From the NCBI RefSeq assembly GCF_964273065.1, contig NZ_OZ186815.1, positions 3,720,001 through 3,784,000 on the forward strand: a stretch of 64,000 nt of DNA. Reading direction: 5' to 3'. The first letter of the stretch is position 1, and every line of letters starts with the position of its first letter. Origin of the DNA: Nocardiopsis dassonvillei_B (GTDB lineage: Bacteria > Actinomycetota > Actinomycetes > Streptosporangiales > Streptosporangiaceae). Shown piece by piece: positions 23,657-31,859 of the stretch. Under the pieces are notes generated by a model. The model ran no database searches and was not told where the DNA came from. It saw nothing but the letters and a program-made list of their open reading frames with translations. Position numbers and translations under genes: made by a program.

Positions 23657-24400
23657 ATGCCCCGTGACACACCGAACGCGAGCGTGCCCGCACCCACCCC
23701 GACGGGAGAGAGCCGCCTCGCCCTGGTCCGCCGCGCCCGCAGGATGTACCGGGAGCTCGCCGAGCTCTACCCGGACGCCCATGCCGAACTCGACTTCACG
23801 ACCCCCCTGGAACTGCTGGTCGCCACGATCCTGTCCGCGCAGTGCACGGACAAGCGGGTCAACCAGGTCACCCCGACCCTGTTCGCGCGCTACCCCGACG
23901 CCGAGGCCTACGCCTCCGCTGATCGCGATGAGCTTGAGGGGATCATCCGACCTCTCGGTTTCTTCAGGGCCAAGGCGAACAGCCTCATCGGCCTCGGGCA
24001 GGCACTGTGCGAACAGCACGGAGGCGAGGTCCCGGGGAACCTCGCCGACCTGGTCAAACTACCCGGTGTAGGGCGGAAAACCGCAAACGTACTGCTCGGT
24101 AACGCCTTCGATGTGCCCGGAATCACGGTCGACACCCACTTCGGGCGCCTCGTCCGGAGGTTCGGATGGACCGACGAGCAGGATCCGGTCAAGGTCGAGC
24201 ACGCCGTCGGGGAGCTCTTCCCGCGCCGCGACTGGACGATGCTCTCCCACCGCGTCGTCTGGCACGGCCGCCGTGTCTGCCACGCCCGGAGGCCCGCCTG
24301 CGGGGCGTGCAGGGTCGCCCGCTGGTGCCCCTCCTTCGGCGAGGGCCCCACCGACCCGGAGACCGCGGCCAAGCTGCTGCGCATGCGCTCCTTCGCCTGA
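23657..24400 (+). CDS. nth: Endonuclease III (DNA glycosylase/AP lyase)
   Basis: 247 residues. The helix-hairpin-helix LPGVGRKTANVLLG carries the catalytic Lys (near residue 141) and VDTHFGR the catalytic Asp (near 158). The 4Fe-4S ligands are C-X6-C-X2-C-X5-C in the C-terminal 45 residues (CHARRPACGACRVARWC). It removes oxidised pyrimidines and nicks abasic sites in base-excision repair. Start ATG 23657 is supported by the TACCCT box; an in-frame GTG lies 6 nt upstream. Classic neighbour of crp in actinobacteria; here no thioredoxin-like gene follows it, unlike the mycobacterial order. Confidence 0.95.
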   Translation: MPRDTPNASVPAPTPTGESRLALVRRARRMYRELAELYPDAHAELDFTTPLELLVATILSAQCTDKRVNQVTPTLFARYPDAEAYASADRDELEGIIRPLGFFRAKANSLIGLGQALCEQHGGEVPGNLADLVKLPGVGRKTANVLLGNAFDVPGITVDTHFGRLVRRFGWTDEQDPVKVEHAVGELFPRRDWTMLSHRVVWHGRRVCHARRPACGACRVARWCPSFGEGPTDPETAAKLLRMRSFA

Positions 24401-24484
24401 GCACGACCGCACGCGCCCGACCGCGCCCGTCCGGGCGCTCCGGAGGGAGTGCGCGCACCCGTCCGGAGCGGGTGTCGTGCTTTG

Positions 24485-24490
24485 TACTCT
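24485..24490 (+). promoter_or_regulatory. -10 box before chain of overlapping mini-ORFs
   Basis: TACTCT ends 6 nt before GTG 24497, so the mRNA would start at that codon. No good -35 is seen. Confidence 0.4.
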
Positions 24491-24496
24491 GATGGT

Positions 24497-24544
24497 GTGA
24501 GCGTTGACACCGCAGAGTCGCCCTGCCGGGGTCCCATCACATGA
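24497..24544 (+). CDS. 15-aa leaderless leader peptide (putative)
   Basis: The frame VSVDTAESPCRGPIT starts at the predicted transcription start and stops with TGA overlapping the ATG of the next mini-ORF (ATGA at 24541). Length and overlap suggest a translated leader feeding ribosomes into the downstream frames. Evidence is positional only. Confidence 0.35.
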   Translation: MSVDTAESPCRGPIT

Positions 24545-24639
24545 CGATCCAGAGGAGGGACGTGCCGGAGCAGCGCCGACGGACCGCCACGGGCGGACCG
24601 CCGCCCCCACTCCCCTCCGAAGACAGGTGCCGACCATGA
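24541..24639 (+). CDS. 32-aa mini-ORF coupled to Nudix gene (putative)
   Basis: MTIQRRDVPEQRRRTATGG and on to EDRCRP; the stop TGA overlaps the Nudix start as ATGA at 24636. It is very basic with Pro runs. It may be a real small protein or only a coupling device. Confidence 0.35.
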   Translation: MTIQRRDVPEQRRRTATGGPPPPLPSEDRCRP

Positions 24640-25289
24640 ACCCGATGCCGTCCTGGCTCGCTTCGCTCTCCGACGCGGCGTCCGGCATGACCGTGCCCCC
24701 GCAGATGCGGCCGCCGCGCAGCGGCGGCCGCGAGTCCGCGGTCCTCATCCTCTTCGGCGAGGGGCCACACGGCCCCGACCTGCTGCTCATCCAGCGCAGC
24801 GAAGGCCTGCGCAGGCACTCCGGGCAGCCCGCCTTCCCCGGCGGCCGGATCGAGCCCACCGACCCCTCACCCGAGGCCGCCGCCCTGCGCGAGGCCGCGG
24901 AGGAGACCGGCCTGGTGCCCGGAGGGGTGGACATCGTCGGCCGCCTTCCCGAGCTCTACCTCAGCTACAGCGACTTCCGCGTCGCCCCCGTCCTGGGCTG
25001 GTGGCGCGACCCCAGCGAGGTGCGCCCCACCGACCTGGGCGAGGTGGCCGCCGTCTCCCGCGTCCCCGTCGCCGACCTCGCCGACCCCGCCAACCGGGTC
25101 ATGGTGCGCTACGGCGACGGCACCCGGTGGGGGCCCGGGTTCCGGGTGGACGGCATGCTCGTGTGGGGGTTCACCGGTTCCATCGTCGACCGCCTGCTCT
25201 TCCTGGGCGGATGGGAACTTCCCTGGCGCCGGGAGGGTCTCACCGATGTGTTCGAAGCGACACCGGACGGGCTGCGGCCCGTCGGCTGA
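24636..25289 (+). CDS. Nudix hydrolase, CoA-pyrophosphatase-like (NUDT7/YeaB type)
   Basis: 217 residues from ATG 24636. LLLIQRSEGLRRHSGQPAFP precedes the Nudix box GGRIEPTDPSPEAAALREAAEETGL, whose central part REAAEETG is intact; the HSGQxAFPGG signature is that of the CoA-diphosphatase branch. It corresponds to the Rv3672c-type gene lying between nth and marP. It probably hydrolyses CoA or its derivatives. The start overlaps a basic mini-ORF, so translation may be coupled. Confidence 0.9.
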   Translation: MNPMPSWLASLSDAASGMTVPPQMRPPRSGGRESAVLILFGEGPHGPDLLLIQRSEGLRRHSGQPAFPGGRIEPTDPSPEAAALREAAEETGLVPGGVDIVGRLPELYLSYSDFRVAPVLGWWRDPSEVRPTDLGEVAAVSRVPVADLADPANRVMVRYGDGTRWGPGFRVDGMLVWGFTGSIVDRLLFLGGWELPWRREGLTDVFEATPDGLRPVG

Positions 25290-25343
25290 GGCCGACACCG
25301 CTCACCTCGCTCCCGTGGGTAGCGCTCACCTTTGGAGGGCAAT

Positions 25344-26522
25344 GTGCTCGACGTGATCCTGATCGCCCTGTTGCTGCTGTTCGCGGTGACCGGGTACCGA
25401 CAGGGTTTCATCGTCGGTGTCTTCAGCTTCGCGGGGTTCATCGGCGGCGGCGTGCTCGCCGCGCTGACCTGCCCCGAGTACATCCAGCGATGGGTGGAGG
25501 ACCCCGGCCGGCAGGCCCTGGTGGCCATCGCCGTGGTGTTCCTGTCCGCCGCCCTGGGCCAGTTCCTGCTCTCCTACCTGGGCACCATGGTGCGCAACAG
25601 GGTGACCTGGGACTCGGCCCGGGTCGTGGACGCCATGGGCGGTGCCGTCGTCAGCGGGCTGTCGGTGCTGCTCGTGGCCTGGTTCATCGGCAGCACGGTC
25701 GCCAACTCGGCGCTGCCGTTCGTCGCCGAGCAGGTGCGCGGGTCCCGCATCCTCCAGTCCGTCGACGCACTCATGCCGGAGTCGGCGCACAGCGGCTTCT
25801 CCACGTTCCGCCGCGTGGTGGACCAGAGCGCCTTCCCACAGGTGTTCAGCGGGCTGGGCACCGGGGAACTGGCCGAGGTCGAACCGCCCGACCCCGACGT
25901 GCTCACCACCCCCGAGCTGATCGAGGCCAGCCGCAGCGTCGTCAAGGTGCTGGGCACCGCGCCGTCCTGCCAGCGCCGGGTGGAGGGCACCGGGTTCGTG
26001 TACTCCGACGGCCGGGTCATGACCAACGCCCACGTGGTCGCCGGGGTCACCGACGACCTGCGGGTGGTCACCCGGGAGGGCCACCAGCTGGAGGCCACCC
26101 TGGTGCTGTTCGACGCCCAGCAGGACCTGGCCGTGCTGCACGTGCCCGACCTGGACCTGACCCCGCTGGAGTTCACCTACGAAGCGCCGCAGGGAGGGGA
26201 CGCCGTCGTCGCCGGGTTCCCGCGCAACAGCGGGTTCACCGCCGTCCCGGCCCGGGTGCGGGCCCGTCAGACCGCTCAGGGGCCCGACTTCTACCACTCC
26301 CAGCAGGTGAGCCGGGAGATCTACCAGGTGCGCGCCGTGGTGCGGCCCGGCAACTCCGGCGGACCGCTGCTCGCCCCCGACGGCACCGTCTACGGGGTGG
26401 TGTTCGCCGCCGCCACCAACGAGCCCGAGACCGGGTACGTGCTCACCGCGGACGAGGTCTCCGCCAACGCCGAGCAGGGGCTCACCGCCGGCTCCGAGGT
26501 GTCCTCCCAGACCTGCGACTGA
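25344..26522 (+). CDS. marP: MarP-type membrane serine protease
   Basis: 392 residues from GTG 25344 with GGAGGG 7 nt before it. Four membrane helices occupy residues 1-150 (LIALLLLFAVTGYRQG, IAVVFLSAALGQFLLSYLG, GAVVSGLSVLLVAWFIG), a CvpA-like domain. The extracytoplasmic chymotrypsin-fold protease follows with catalytic His in TNAHVV (near 228), Asp in QQDLAVL (near 260) and Ser in RPGNSGGPLL (near 337). Two Cys (SCQRR and the C-terminal QTCD) may form a disulfide, as in mycobacterial MarP. The family is needed for acid and oxidative stress resistance in M. tuberculosis. Ends at a strong terminator. Confidence 0.94.
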   Translation: MLDVILIALLLLFAVTGYRQGFIVGVFSFAGFIGGGVLAALTCPEYIQRWVEDPGRQALVAIAVVFLSAALGQFLLSYLGTMVRNRVTWDSARVVDAMGGAVVSGLSVLLVAWFIGSTVANSALPFVAEQVRGSRILQSVDALMPESAHSGFSTFRRVVDQSAFPQVFSGLGTGELAEVEPPDPDVLTTPELIEASRSVVKVLGTAPSCQRRVEGTGFVYSDGRVMTNAHVVAGVTDDLRVVTREGHQLEATLVLFDAQQDLAVLHVPDLDLTPLEFTYEAPQGGDAVVAGFPRNSGFTAVPARVRARQTAQGPDFYHSQQVSREIYQVRAVVRPGNSGGPLLAPDGTVYGVVFAAATNEPETGYVLTADEVSANAEQGLTAGSEVSSQTCD

Positions 26523-26592
26523 CCGGACCGTGCGCCCGGGTCCGCCCGGGCGCGCGGAGCCGGGCGGGCGGCCGGGGGGACCGGTGAACGTC

Positions 26593-26625
26593 CGAGGGCG
26601 CCCCCCGCAGCGGGGGGCGCCCTCG
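26593..26625. terminator. Bidirectional terminator between marP and the RsbW-like gene
   Basis: A perfect 15-bp GC stem (26593-26607 with 26611-26625) and a CAG loop between convergent genes. Confidence 0.85.
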
Positions 26626-26643
26626 TCGTATCGTCCCGGAACC

Positions 26644-27186
26644 CTAGTTGGAGCTCGGGTCCGGTGTGATCGGCCAGCTCATGCGCACGATGGTGCCGTG
26701 CTCACCCGGGTCGATCTTCACCTCGTCGGCCAGGCCGGTGATGACCGCCAGCCCCAGCCCCGGGGAGAACCCCGAGATCCCGCCGGGAGGAGTGTCCTCA
26801 CCGTCGAGGAACAGTCCGTCGAGCAGGGGCTCGGTGTGGTCGGCCGGTTCCGGGGCCTCCGTGGCCGGGGCCCGGTCGGAGACGACCACCTCGAAGCGTC
26901 GGGTCGCGCTCCCGTTGGCGCGCAGGATACGGCTCGCGGTGTCGGTACGGGAGTCCGACACCGGATCAGGCCCGCCGTCGTCGATCAGCTGGAGCAGGAT
27001 CGACTCCGTCGGGCAGTGCAGCTTGTGCGCCGCCACCGCCCGGGAGCACGCCTCACCGACCGCCAACCGGATCTCGTCGATGGTGGAGGCGGGGATGCCC
27101 GCCCGCCGGGCCACGGTCGCGGCCATGAGCCGGGCCGTGCGCACGTGGGCCGGAAGCGCACTGATCGTGAGCGTGATGGTCGCCAT
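26644..27186 (-). CDS. RsbW/SpoIIAB-like anti-sigma factor ATPase domain protein
   Basis: 180 residues with a GHKL/HATPase_c fold: AGIPASTIDEIRLAVGEAC (N-box region), an inserted variable part of about 55 residues, then GISGFSPGLGLAVITGLAD (G1/G2 boxes) and HGTIVRMSWPI. The N-box reads EACSRA, where the family normally has Glu followed four residues later by Asn; Arg replaces the Asn that coordinates Mg-ATP, so kinase activity toward the partner may be weak or lost. It is the gene immediately after bldG (13 bp), matching the SCO3548-type anti-sigma gene of Streptomyces. Confidence 0.88.
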   Translation of the reverse strand: MATITLTISALPAHVRTARLMAATVARRAGIPASTIDEIRLAVGEACSRAVAAHKLHCPTESILLQLIDDGGPDPVSDSRTDTASRILRANGSATRRFEVVVSDRAPATEAPEPADHTEPLLDGLFLDGEDTPPGGISGFSPGLGLAVITGLADEVKIDPGEHGTIVRMSWPITPDPSSN

Positions 27187-27199
27187 CGCTCGCTCTGTA

Positions 27200-27547
27200 C
27201 TACTTCGCGGAACGCTTGTCGATGGCTTCCTGCACCGTGTTGTGGATACCGAAGACCTTGGTCAGACCGGTGATCCGGAAGATCTTGAGGATGCGCTCCT
27301 GGGTGCACACCAGGTCCAGGGTGCCGTCGTGCGCGCGCACGCGCTTGAGGCCGCCCACGAGCACGCCCAGACCCGTCGAGTCCAGGAACTCCACCTTCTC
27401 CATGTTGACCACGAGGTGGAAGTTGCCCTTGTTGACCAGGTCGATCAGCAGCTCGCGGAGCCGGGGTGCGGTATAGACGTCGATCTCACCCTCAACGACG
27501 ACGATCTCGGTGTCGCCCTCGGTGTAATGATCAAGCTTCAAGTCCAC
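27200..27547 (-). CDS. bldG: BldG-type STAS anti-anti-sigma factor
   Basis: 115 residues. The STAS domain reads VVVEGEIDVYTAPRLRELL, VEFLDSTGLGVLVGGLKRVRAH and LKIFRITGLTKVFGIH, very close to Streptomyces BldG. The phosphorylatable serine is Ser57 in FLDSTG, at the same position as in BldG. Unphosphorylated STAS protein sequesters an anti-sigma factor and frees a stress or developmental sigma factor. The partner gene follows directly; the sigma factor is not in this window. In Streptomyces BldG is required for aerial mycelium and antibiotics. Confidence 0.95.
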   Translation of the reverse strand: MDLKLDHYTEGDTEIVVVEGEIDVYTAPRLRELLIDLVNKGNFHLVVNMEKVEFLDSTGLGVLVGGLKRVRAHDGTLDLVCTQERILKIFRITGLTKVFGIHNTVQEAIDKRSAK

Positions 27548-27716
27548 TAGTCCTCCAGCGCCGATGATCTCTGCCGGGCGTTACCCCACCAGCACGCATT
27601 CAACCACGGGTGTCGTGCCGGTCCTTCCGTGATGCACGGAAAAACCATGACACCGCGCGACCGTTCCCCCGGATGCCACACTGAAACCAATGTCCACCTG
27701 TGAGGAGGGGTCTCGG

Positions 27717-29987
27717 ATGAGGCGACCGGAGCCCGTGCTTCCCGGTGTGTGGCGTGACGATACCCGGTACCCGCAAGTGACCCACGTCGAACACGTGGCC
27801 CGACACGACGGGGTGAGCGGGCGGTGGCCGGAATGGACCCCGGCCCTCCTGGTCGAACGCCTGGCCGACCGGGGGATCACGGAGCCGTGGTCCCACCAGG
27901 TGGCCGCCGCCGACCTCGCACGCTCGGGCCGTGATGTGATCATAGCCACGGGTACCGCCTCGGGAAAGTCACTTGCCTTCCTTATGCCCGCGGTGGAGGC
28001 GGTTGACGCGGGCGGAACCGTGCTCTATCTCTCGCCGACCAAAGCACTGTCCCGGGACCAGCTCCGCGCCCTCGAGGACCTGCGCCTGCCGGGCCTGCGG
28101 GCGGCCGTCTACGACGGCGACACCCGGCCCGAGGAGCGCACCTGGGTCCGCGAGCACGGCAATTACGTGCTCACCAATCCGGACATGCTCCACCACGGCA
28201 TGCTGCCCCGGCACGAGGCCTGGCGGCGCTTCCTGCGGCGGCTGCGCTACGTGGTCGTGGACGAGGCGCACCTGTACCGCGGGGTGTTCGGCTCGCACGT
28301 CGCCCAGATCCTGCGCAGGCTCCGGCGGGTGTGCGCCCGCCACCGCTCCGAGCCGGTGTTCGTGCTCGCCTCGGCCACCTCCGGCAGCCCCGGGGAGAGC
28401 GCCACCCGGCTCACCGGGATCCCGGTCACCGCCGTCACCGAGGACGGGTCGCCGCGCCCGGGGATGTCGGTGGCGCTGGTGGAGCCGGAGTTCACCGACC
28501 TGACCGGCGAGCACGGCGCACCCGTGCGCCGGACCGCGCCCTCCCAGGCCGCCGAGATGCTCGCCGAGCTGGTCGGGGAAGGCGTGCGCACGCTCGTCTT
28601 CGTACGTTCGCGCCAGGGCGCCGAACTGGTGGCGCTCACCGCCCAGCGCCTGCTGGAACCCGACCTGGCCCGCCGGGTGGCCGCCTACCGCGGCGGCTAC
28701 CCGCCCGCCGAGCGGCGGCGCCTGGAGGAGGCGCTGCGCACCGGGGAGATCCTCGGGCTGGCCAGTACCAACGCCCTGGAGCTCGGGGTGGACATCACCG
28801 GCCTGGACGCGGTGATCATCGCCGGGTGGCCCGGCACCCGGGCCTCCCTGTGGCAGCAGGCGGGGCGCGCCGGGCGCGGGGACGACGCGGCACTCGCCGT
28901 GTTCGTGGCCCGCGACGACCCCCTGGACACCTACCTGGTGCACCACCCGGAGGCGATTTTCGGTCAGACCGTTGAGACCGCCGTCCTCGATCCGGAAAAC
29001 CCGCACATCCTCGGCCCCCACCTGTGCGCGGCCGCCCAGGAGTTCCCGATCACGGAGGACGACTTCTCCCTCTTCGGTCCCTCCACGCGTGAGGTGCTCG
29101 ACGGACTCGTTCACCGGAAATTCCTCAGGAAGCGCCCGAGGGGGTGGTTCTGGACGAGCAACGAAAGGGCAAGTGACCTCGCCGATATTCGGGGTTCGGG
29201 CGGCTCCCCCGTTCAGATCGTCGATGTCTCCACCGGCGGGCTGCTCGGCGAGATCGACGAGGCGGCCGCCCACGGCACCGTCCACCCCGGGGCGGTCTAC
29301 CTCCACCAGGGCGACACCTACCTGGTCCGGGACCTGGACCTCGACGAGGGGGTGGCCCTGGTGGAGCCGGCCGAGCCGCCGTACAGCACCTGGGCGCGCG
29401 ACACCACCGACATCACCGTCCGGTCGGTCATCCGCGAGGAGGAGTGGGAGAGCGGCGCCGTACTGCGCTTCGGCGAGGTCGAGGTGGTCCGGCAGGTGGT
29501 CGGCTACCTCAGGCGGGACGTGCGCACCGGCGCGGTCCTGGGCGAGCAGTCCCTGGACCTGCCCGAGCGCACCCTGCGCACCCGCGCCGTGTGGTGGACG
29601 CTGCCGCCCGACTCCGAGGAGCGGCTGCGCAAGGAGGAGGTCGGCCTGCTCGGCGCCGCGCACGCCGCCGAGCACGCGGCGATCGGCATCCTGCCGCTGC
29701 TGGCCACCTGCGACCGATGGGACATCGGCGGCGTGTCCACGGCCACCGGCCGGGTGGAGGTCTTCGTCTACGACGGCCACGAGGGCGGTGCCGGGTTCGC
29801 CGAACGGGGCTACGCTGCCGCCCGGGAGTGGCTCACCGCCACCCGTGAGGCCATCGCCGGCTGCTCCTGCGAGGAGGGCTGCCCCTCGTGCATCCAGTCG
29901 CCCAAGTGCGGGAACGGCAACGAGCCGCTGAGCAAGTCGGGCGCGCTGCGGATGCTGGACGAGGTACTGGGGGCCGCCGACCGGTAG
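27717..29987 (+). CDS. DEAD/DEAH helicase with C-terminal Zn/MZB domain (MrfA/YprA type)
   Basis: 756 residues from ATG 27717, chosen because GAGGAGGGG lies 6 nt before it; ATG 27690 is an alternative with a CACACT box 7 nt upstream. Motif I ATGTASGKS, Ia SPTKALSRDQ, II DEAH, III ASATS, V STNALELGVDI and VI QQAGRAGR form the two RecA domains. The C-terminal DUF1998/MZB domain has four clustered Cys (CSCEEGCPSCIQSPKCGNG). The family includes B. subtilis MrfA, a mitomycin-lesion repair helicase. In Streptomyces and mycobacteria this gene also neighbours bldG/cspA and the tad locus. Cytoplasmic DNA repair is inferred. Confidence 0.92.
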   Translation: MRRPEPVLPGVWRDDTRYPQVTHVEHVARHDGVSGRWPEWTPALLVERLADRGITEPWSHQVAAADLARSGRDVIIATGTASGKSLAFLMPAVEAVDAGGTVLYLSPTKALSRDQLRALEDLRLPGLRAAVYDGDTRPEERTWVREHGNYVLTNPDMLHHGMLPRHEAWRRFLRRLRYVVVDEAHLYRGVFGSHVAQILRRLRRVCARHRSEPVFVLASATSGSPGESATRLTGIPVTAVTEDGSPRPGMSVALVEPEFTDLTGEHGAPVRRTAPSQAAEMLAELVGEGVRTLVFVRSRQGAELVALTAQRLLEPDLARRVAAYRGGYPPAERRRLEEALRTGEILGLASTNALELGVDITGLDAVIIAGWPGTRASLWQQAGRAGRGDDAALAVFVARDDPLDTYLVHHPEAIFGQTVETAVLDPENPHILGPHLCAAAQEFPITEDDFSLFGPSTREVLDGLVHRKFLRKRPRGWFWTSNERASDLADIRGSGGSPVQIVDVSTGGLLGEIDEAAAHGTVHPGAVYLHQGDTYLVRDLDLDEGVALVEPAEPPYSTWARDTTDITVRSVIREEEWESGAVLRFGEVEVVRQVVGYLRRDVRTGAVLGEQSLDLPERTLRTRAVWWTLPPDSEERLRKEEVGLLGAAHAAEHAAIGILPLLATCDRWDIGGVSTATGRVEVFVYDGHEGGAGFAERGYAAAREWLTATREAIAGCSCEEGCPSCIQSPKCGNGNEPLSKSGALRMLDEVLGAADR

Positions 29988-30017
29988 CCGCACCTGGCCG
30001 GGGCGCCCGGCGGGTGG

Positions 30018-30707
30018 TCACAGGCCCGGGAGCGGGCGGGGGCGCGCCGACAGGCGGGGCGCGGCGTCCGGCGGGGTTGGGGGCTCCGGGAAGGGGTCCG
30101 CGCCCACCGCGGCGTACAGGATGAAGGGGAGCTCGGTGTCGTCATGGACGACGGCCAGCGCCACCCACCGGCCGGTCCCCGGCGGCCGCCACACCCGCAG
30201 GTCGCAGACCGCCGTGTACAGGTACACGAATGCGGACGGCGACTCGGCGCCCTCGACCGCGGCGTCCACGTAGGGGCCCGGGTCGACGAACGCCGGGGCG
30301 CCCCACCGCTCGGACAGGAGGGAGGCGACCTCCGCCAGATCGGCCCCGATCGCGGCCCAGGCCGCCTCGACGGTCTCCGTGGACCGGTCCTGCCAGAAGG
30401 CGCGGCTCATGGCCAGGACCGCCAGGTGGAAGTCCGCGTCTCCGGAGGGCGGCGCCGATCCCGGGGTGAAGGGGCGGGCCAGGTCCGCGTCGATCAGGCG
30501 CAGGCGGGCGGTGACGTCGGTGGGGAGGTCGGCGGCGGTGCTCCGCGGCGGGGGCGCCGGATGGACGGCGGCCTCGGACGGTGGGTCCGCCGGAGGGCTC
30601 TGCGGGGTGGGGTCCTCCGGCGGCGGGGGCGGTCCGCCGGGGGAGGTGCGGCCGCGTTCGGCGGTGTCGGCCGGGGGACGGGGGCGGGGGTTCTCGGCGG
30701 TGGTCAC
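30018..30707 (-). CDS. Hypothetical protein with Pro-rich N-terminus
   Basis: 229 residues from GTG 30707 (GAGGA 7 nt upstream). The first 70 residues are Pro/Ala-rich, then a folded domain begins at VTARLRLIDADLARPF and continues with FHLAVLAMSRAFWQDRS, VASLLSERWGAPAFVDPG, VCDLRVWRPP and WVALAVVHDDTELPFILYAAV. No membrane segment or known motif is seen. It converges on the helicase gene and is divergent from the pilin operon. Function unknown. Confidence 0.7.
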   Translation of the reverse strand: MTTAENPRPRPPADTAERGRTSPGGPPPPPEDPTPQSPPADPPSEAAVHPAPPPRSTAADLPTDVTARLRLIDADLARPFTPGSAPPSGDADFHLAVLAMSRAFWQDRSTETVEAAWAAIGADLAEVASLLSERWGAPAFVDPGPYVDAAVEGAESPSAFVYLYTAVCDLRVWRPPGTGRWVALAVVHDDTELPFILYAAVGADPFPEPPTPPDAAPRLSARPRPLPGL

Positions 30708-30793
30708 GGGGACATCCTCGCGCGGGGTGCGGACACCTCCGGGGGGAGGGGCACGGCCCGCGCCCGGGCCCCGTCCCCGGAGACCGGCAGAAG

Positions 30794-30802
30794 TTATCCA
30801 CA
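30794..30802 (+). promoter_or_regulatory. DnaA-box-like 9-mer (TTATCCACA)
   Basis: An exact match to the classical DnaA box, 100 bp before the pilin operon. A second, TTGTCCACA, lies at 37648-37656 on the other flank of the Tad locus. Single boxes can control genes or titrate DnaA; this is not an origin. Confidence 0.35.
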
Positions 30803-30854
30803 GGCTGGGGAAAGCCCTTCCGTGCCTCCCCCGCGCCGCCCACCCTGGAGAACA

Positions 30855-30874
30855 GGGCGACACCCCTGTCGCCC
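30855..30874 (+). promoter_or_regulatory. Perfect 8-bp inverted repeat in pilin operon upstream region
   Basis: GGGCGACA (30855-30862) and TGTCGCCC (30867-30874) flank a CCCC loop, 20 bp before the GTG start of the prepilin gene. It is a likely operator or leader hairpin for the plus-strand Tad genes. Confidence 0.5.
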
Positions 30875-30893
30875 CTCCTACCAGGGAGGTCAC

Positions 30894-31124
30894 GTGTTCT
30901 CTCCGGCATGTCCGGCCACCGCACGCCCCCGTCCGCTTTCCCCCGCCGCGCGGCCCCGGCCCGCACCCGCGGACACCGACCGCGGCATCACGACCACCGA
31001 GTACGCCCTGTGCATCCTGACCGCGGCCGCCTTCGCCGGGATCATGTACGCGATCGCCAAGAGCCAAGCCGTCAACGACGCCTTCACCGGGATCGTCATC
31101 AATGCGCTCGGCAACGGCCTGTGA
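30894..31124 (+). CDS. DUF4244 Flp-like prepilin
   Basis: 76 residues from GTG 30894 with GGGAGG 5 nt upstream. The leader is long, basic and Pro-rich. It is followed by a prepilin processing site DRG/ITTTEYA with Glu at +5, a hydrophobic helix (LCILTAAAFAGIMYAIA) and a short C-terminus (VINALGNGL). It is the Rv3656c-type small pilin of the actinobacterial Tad (tight adherence) system. No prepilin peptidase is in the window. First gene of a four-gene overlapping operon. Confidence 0.9.
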   Translation: MFSPACPATARPRPLSPAARPRPAPADTDRGITTTEYALCILTAAAFAGIMYAIAKSQAVNDAFTGIVINALGNGL

Positions 31125-31464
31125 CCGGGGCGCCGTCACCGTCGAGTTCGCCCTCACCCTGCCCGCCCTCCTCCTCGTCCTGGCCCTGGCGGTCGGCGCC
31201 GTCACCGCCGCCGAAGCCCGGCTCGCCTGCGGCGACGCCGCGCGCGTGGGCGCCCGGTCGCTGGCCAGGGGAGAGAGCGAGGCGCAGGCCGGCGAACTGG
31301 CCCGCGGCGCCGCCCCGGCCGGGGCGCGGGTCGACCTGCGCCGGGACGGCGAGACGGCCCGGGTCACCGTCACCGCCCGGGTCCGGTTCGGCCGGGTCCA
31401 CCTCCACACGTTGGAGGTGAGCGGCACCGCCGCGGTCCTGCTCGAACCCGGGGTCCTGCCATGA
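31102..31464 (+). CDS. tadE: TadE-like minor pilin
   Basis: 120 residues; ATG 31102 lies within the end of the prepilin gene (23-nt overlap). The N-terminus DRGAVTVEFALTLPALLL is a type IVb pilin signal with Glu at +5 and a single hydrophobic helix. The exported part is Ala/Arg-rich with a beta-like end (VHLHTLEVSGTAAVLL). By family TadE is a pseudopilin needed for Flp pilus assembly. Confidence 0.9.
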   Translation: MRSATACDRGAVTVEFALTLPALLLVLALAVGAVTAAEARLACGDAARVGARSLARGESEAQAGELARGAAPAGARVDLRRDGETARVTVTARVRFGRVHLHTLEVSGTAAVLLEPGVLP

Positions 31465-31859
31465 CCGCCCGGCCCGGATCCGCGCCCGGAGCCGGGACCG
31501 GAGCCGAAGCCGACACCGGCGCGGCCGCCGTCCACTGGGTCGCCCTGGCGGTCCTGCTGTGGACGGTGGCCCTCGCCGCAGTCCTGGCGGCCGGCGCCCG
31601 GTTCGACCGGGACCGCGCCGGCACGGCGGCGGACCTGGCCGCCCTCGCGGCCGCCTCCGTCGCCGTCCACGGGGCGGACACCGCCTGCGAGCGGGCCCGC
31701 CGCACCGCGGAGGCCAACGGGGCCTCCCTCGACACCTGTGAGATCACCGGCTCCACCGCCGAAGTGGTGGTCGCCGTCCCCTCCGTTCTCGACCTGTCCG
31801 TCAGCGCGCGCTCGCGTGCCGGACCCGTCCACGGAGCCCTTCCGGAGGAAGAACCATGA
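31461..31859 (+). CDS. Rv3654c-type TadE-like pseudopilin
   Basis: 132 residues; starts with an ATGA overlap on tadE. The signal region TGAAAVHWVALAVLLWTVAL is pilin-like, but the +5 Glu typical of prepilins is His, so processing may differ. The exported part has two Cys (DTACERAR, LDTCEIT) likely forming a disulfide and a small conserved core (DLAALAAASVAVHG). It belongs to the helicase/secretion-neighbourhood TadE-like family. Ends with ATGA overlap to the next gene. Confidence 0.88.
   Translation: MTARPGSAPGAGTGAEADTGAAAVHWVALAVLLWTVALAAVLAAGARFDRDRAGTAADLAALAAASVAVHGADTACERARRTAEANGASLDTCEITGSTAEVVVAVPSVLDLSVSARSRAGPVHGALPEEEP

Noticed and set aside
27969..29993. 674-residue frame antisense to the helicase gene
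   Set aside because: Shadow of a clearly homologous helicase gene; composition is Gly/Ala/Val/Arg-rich without motifs.
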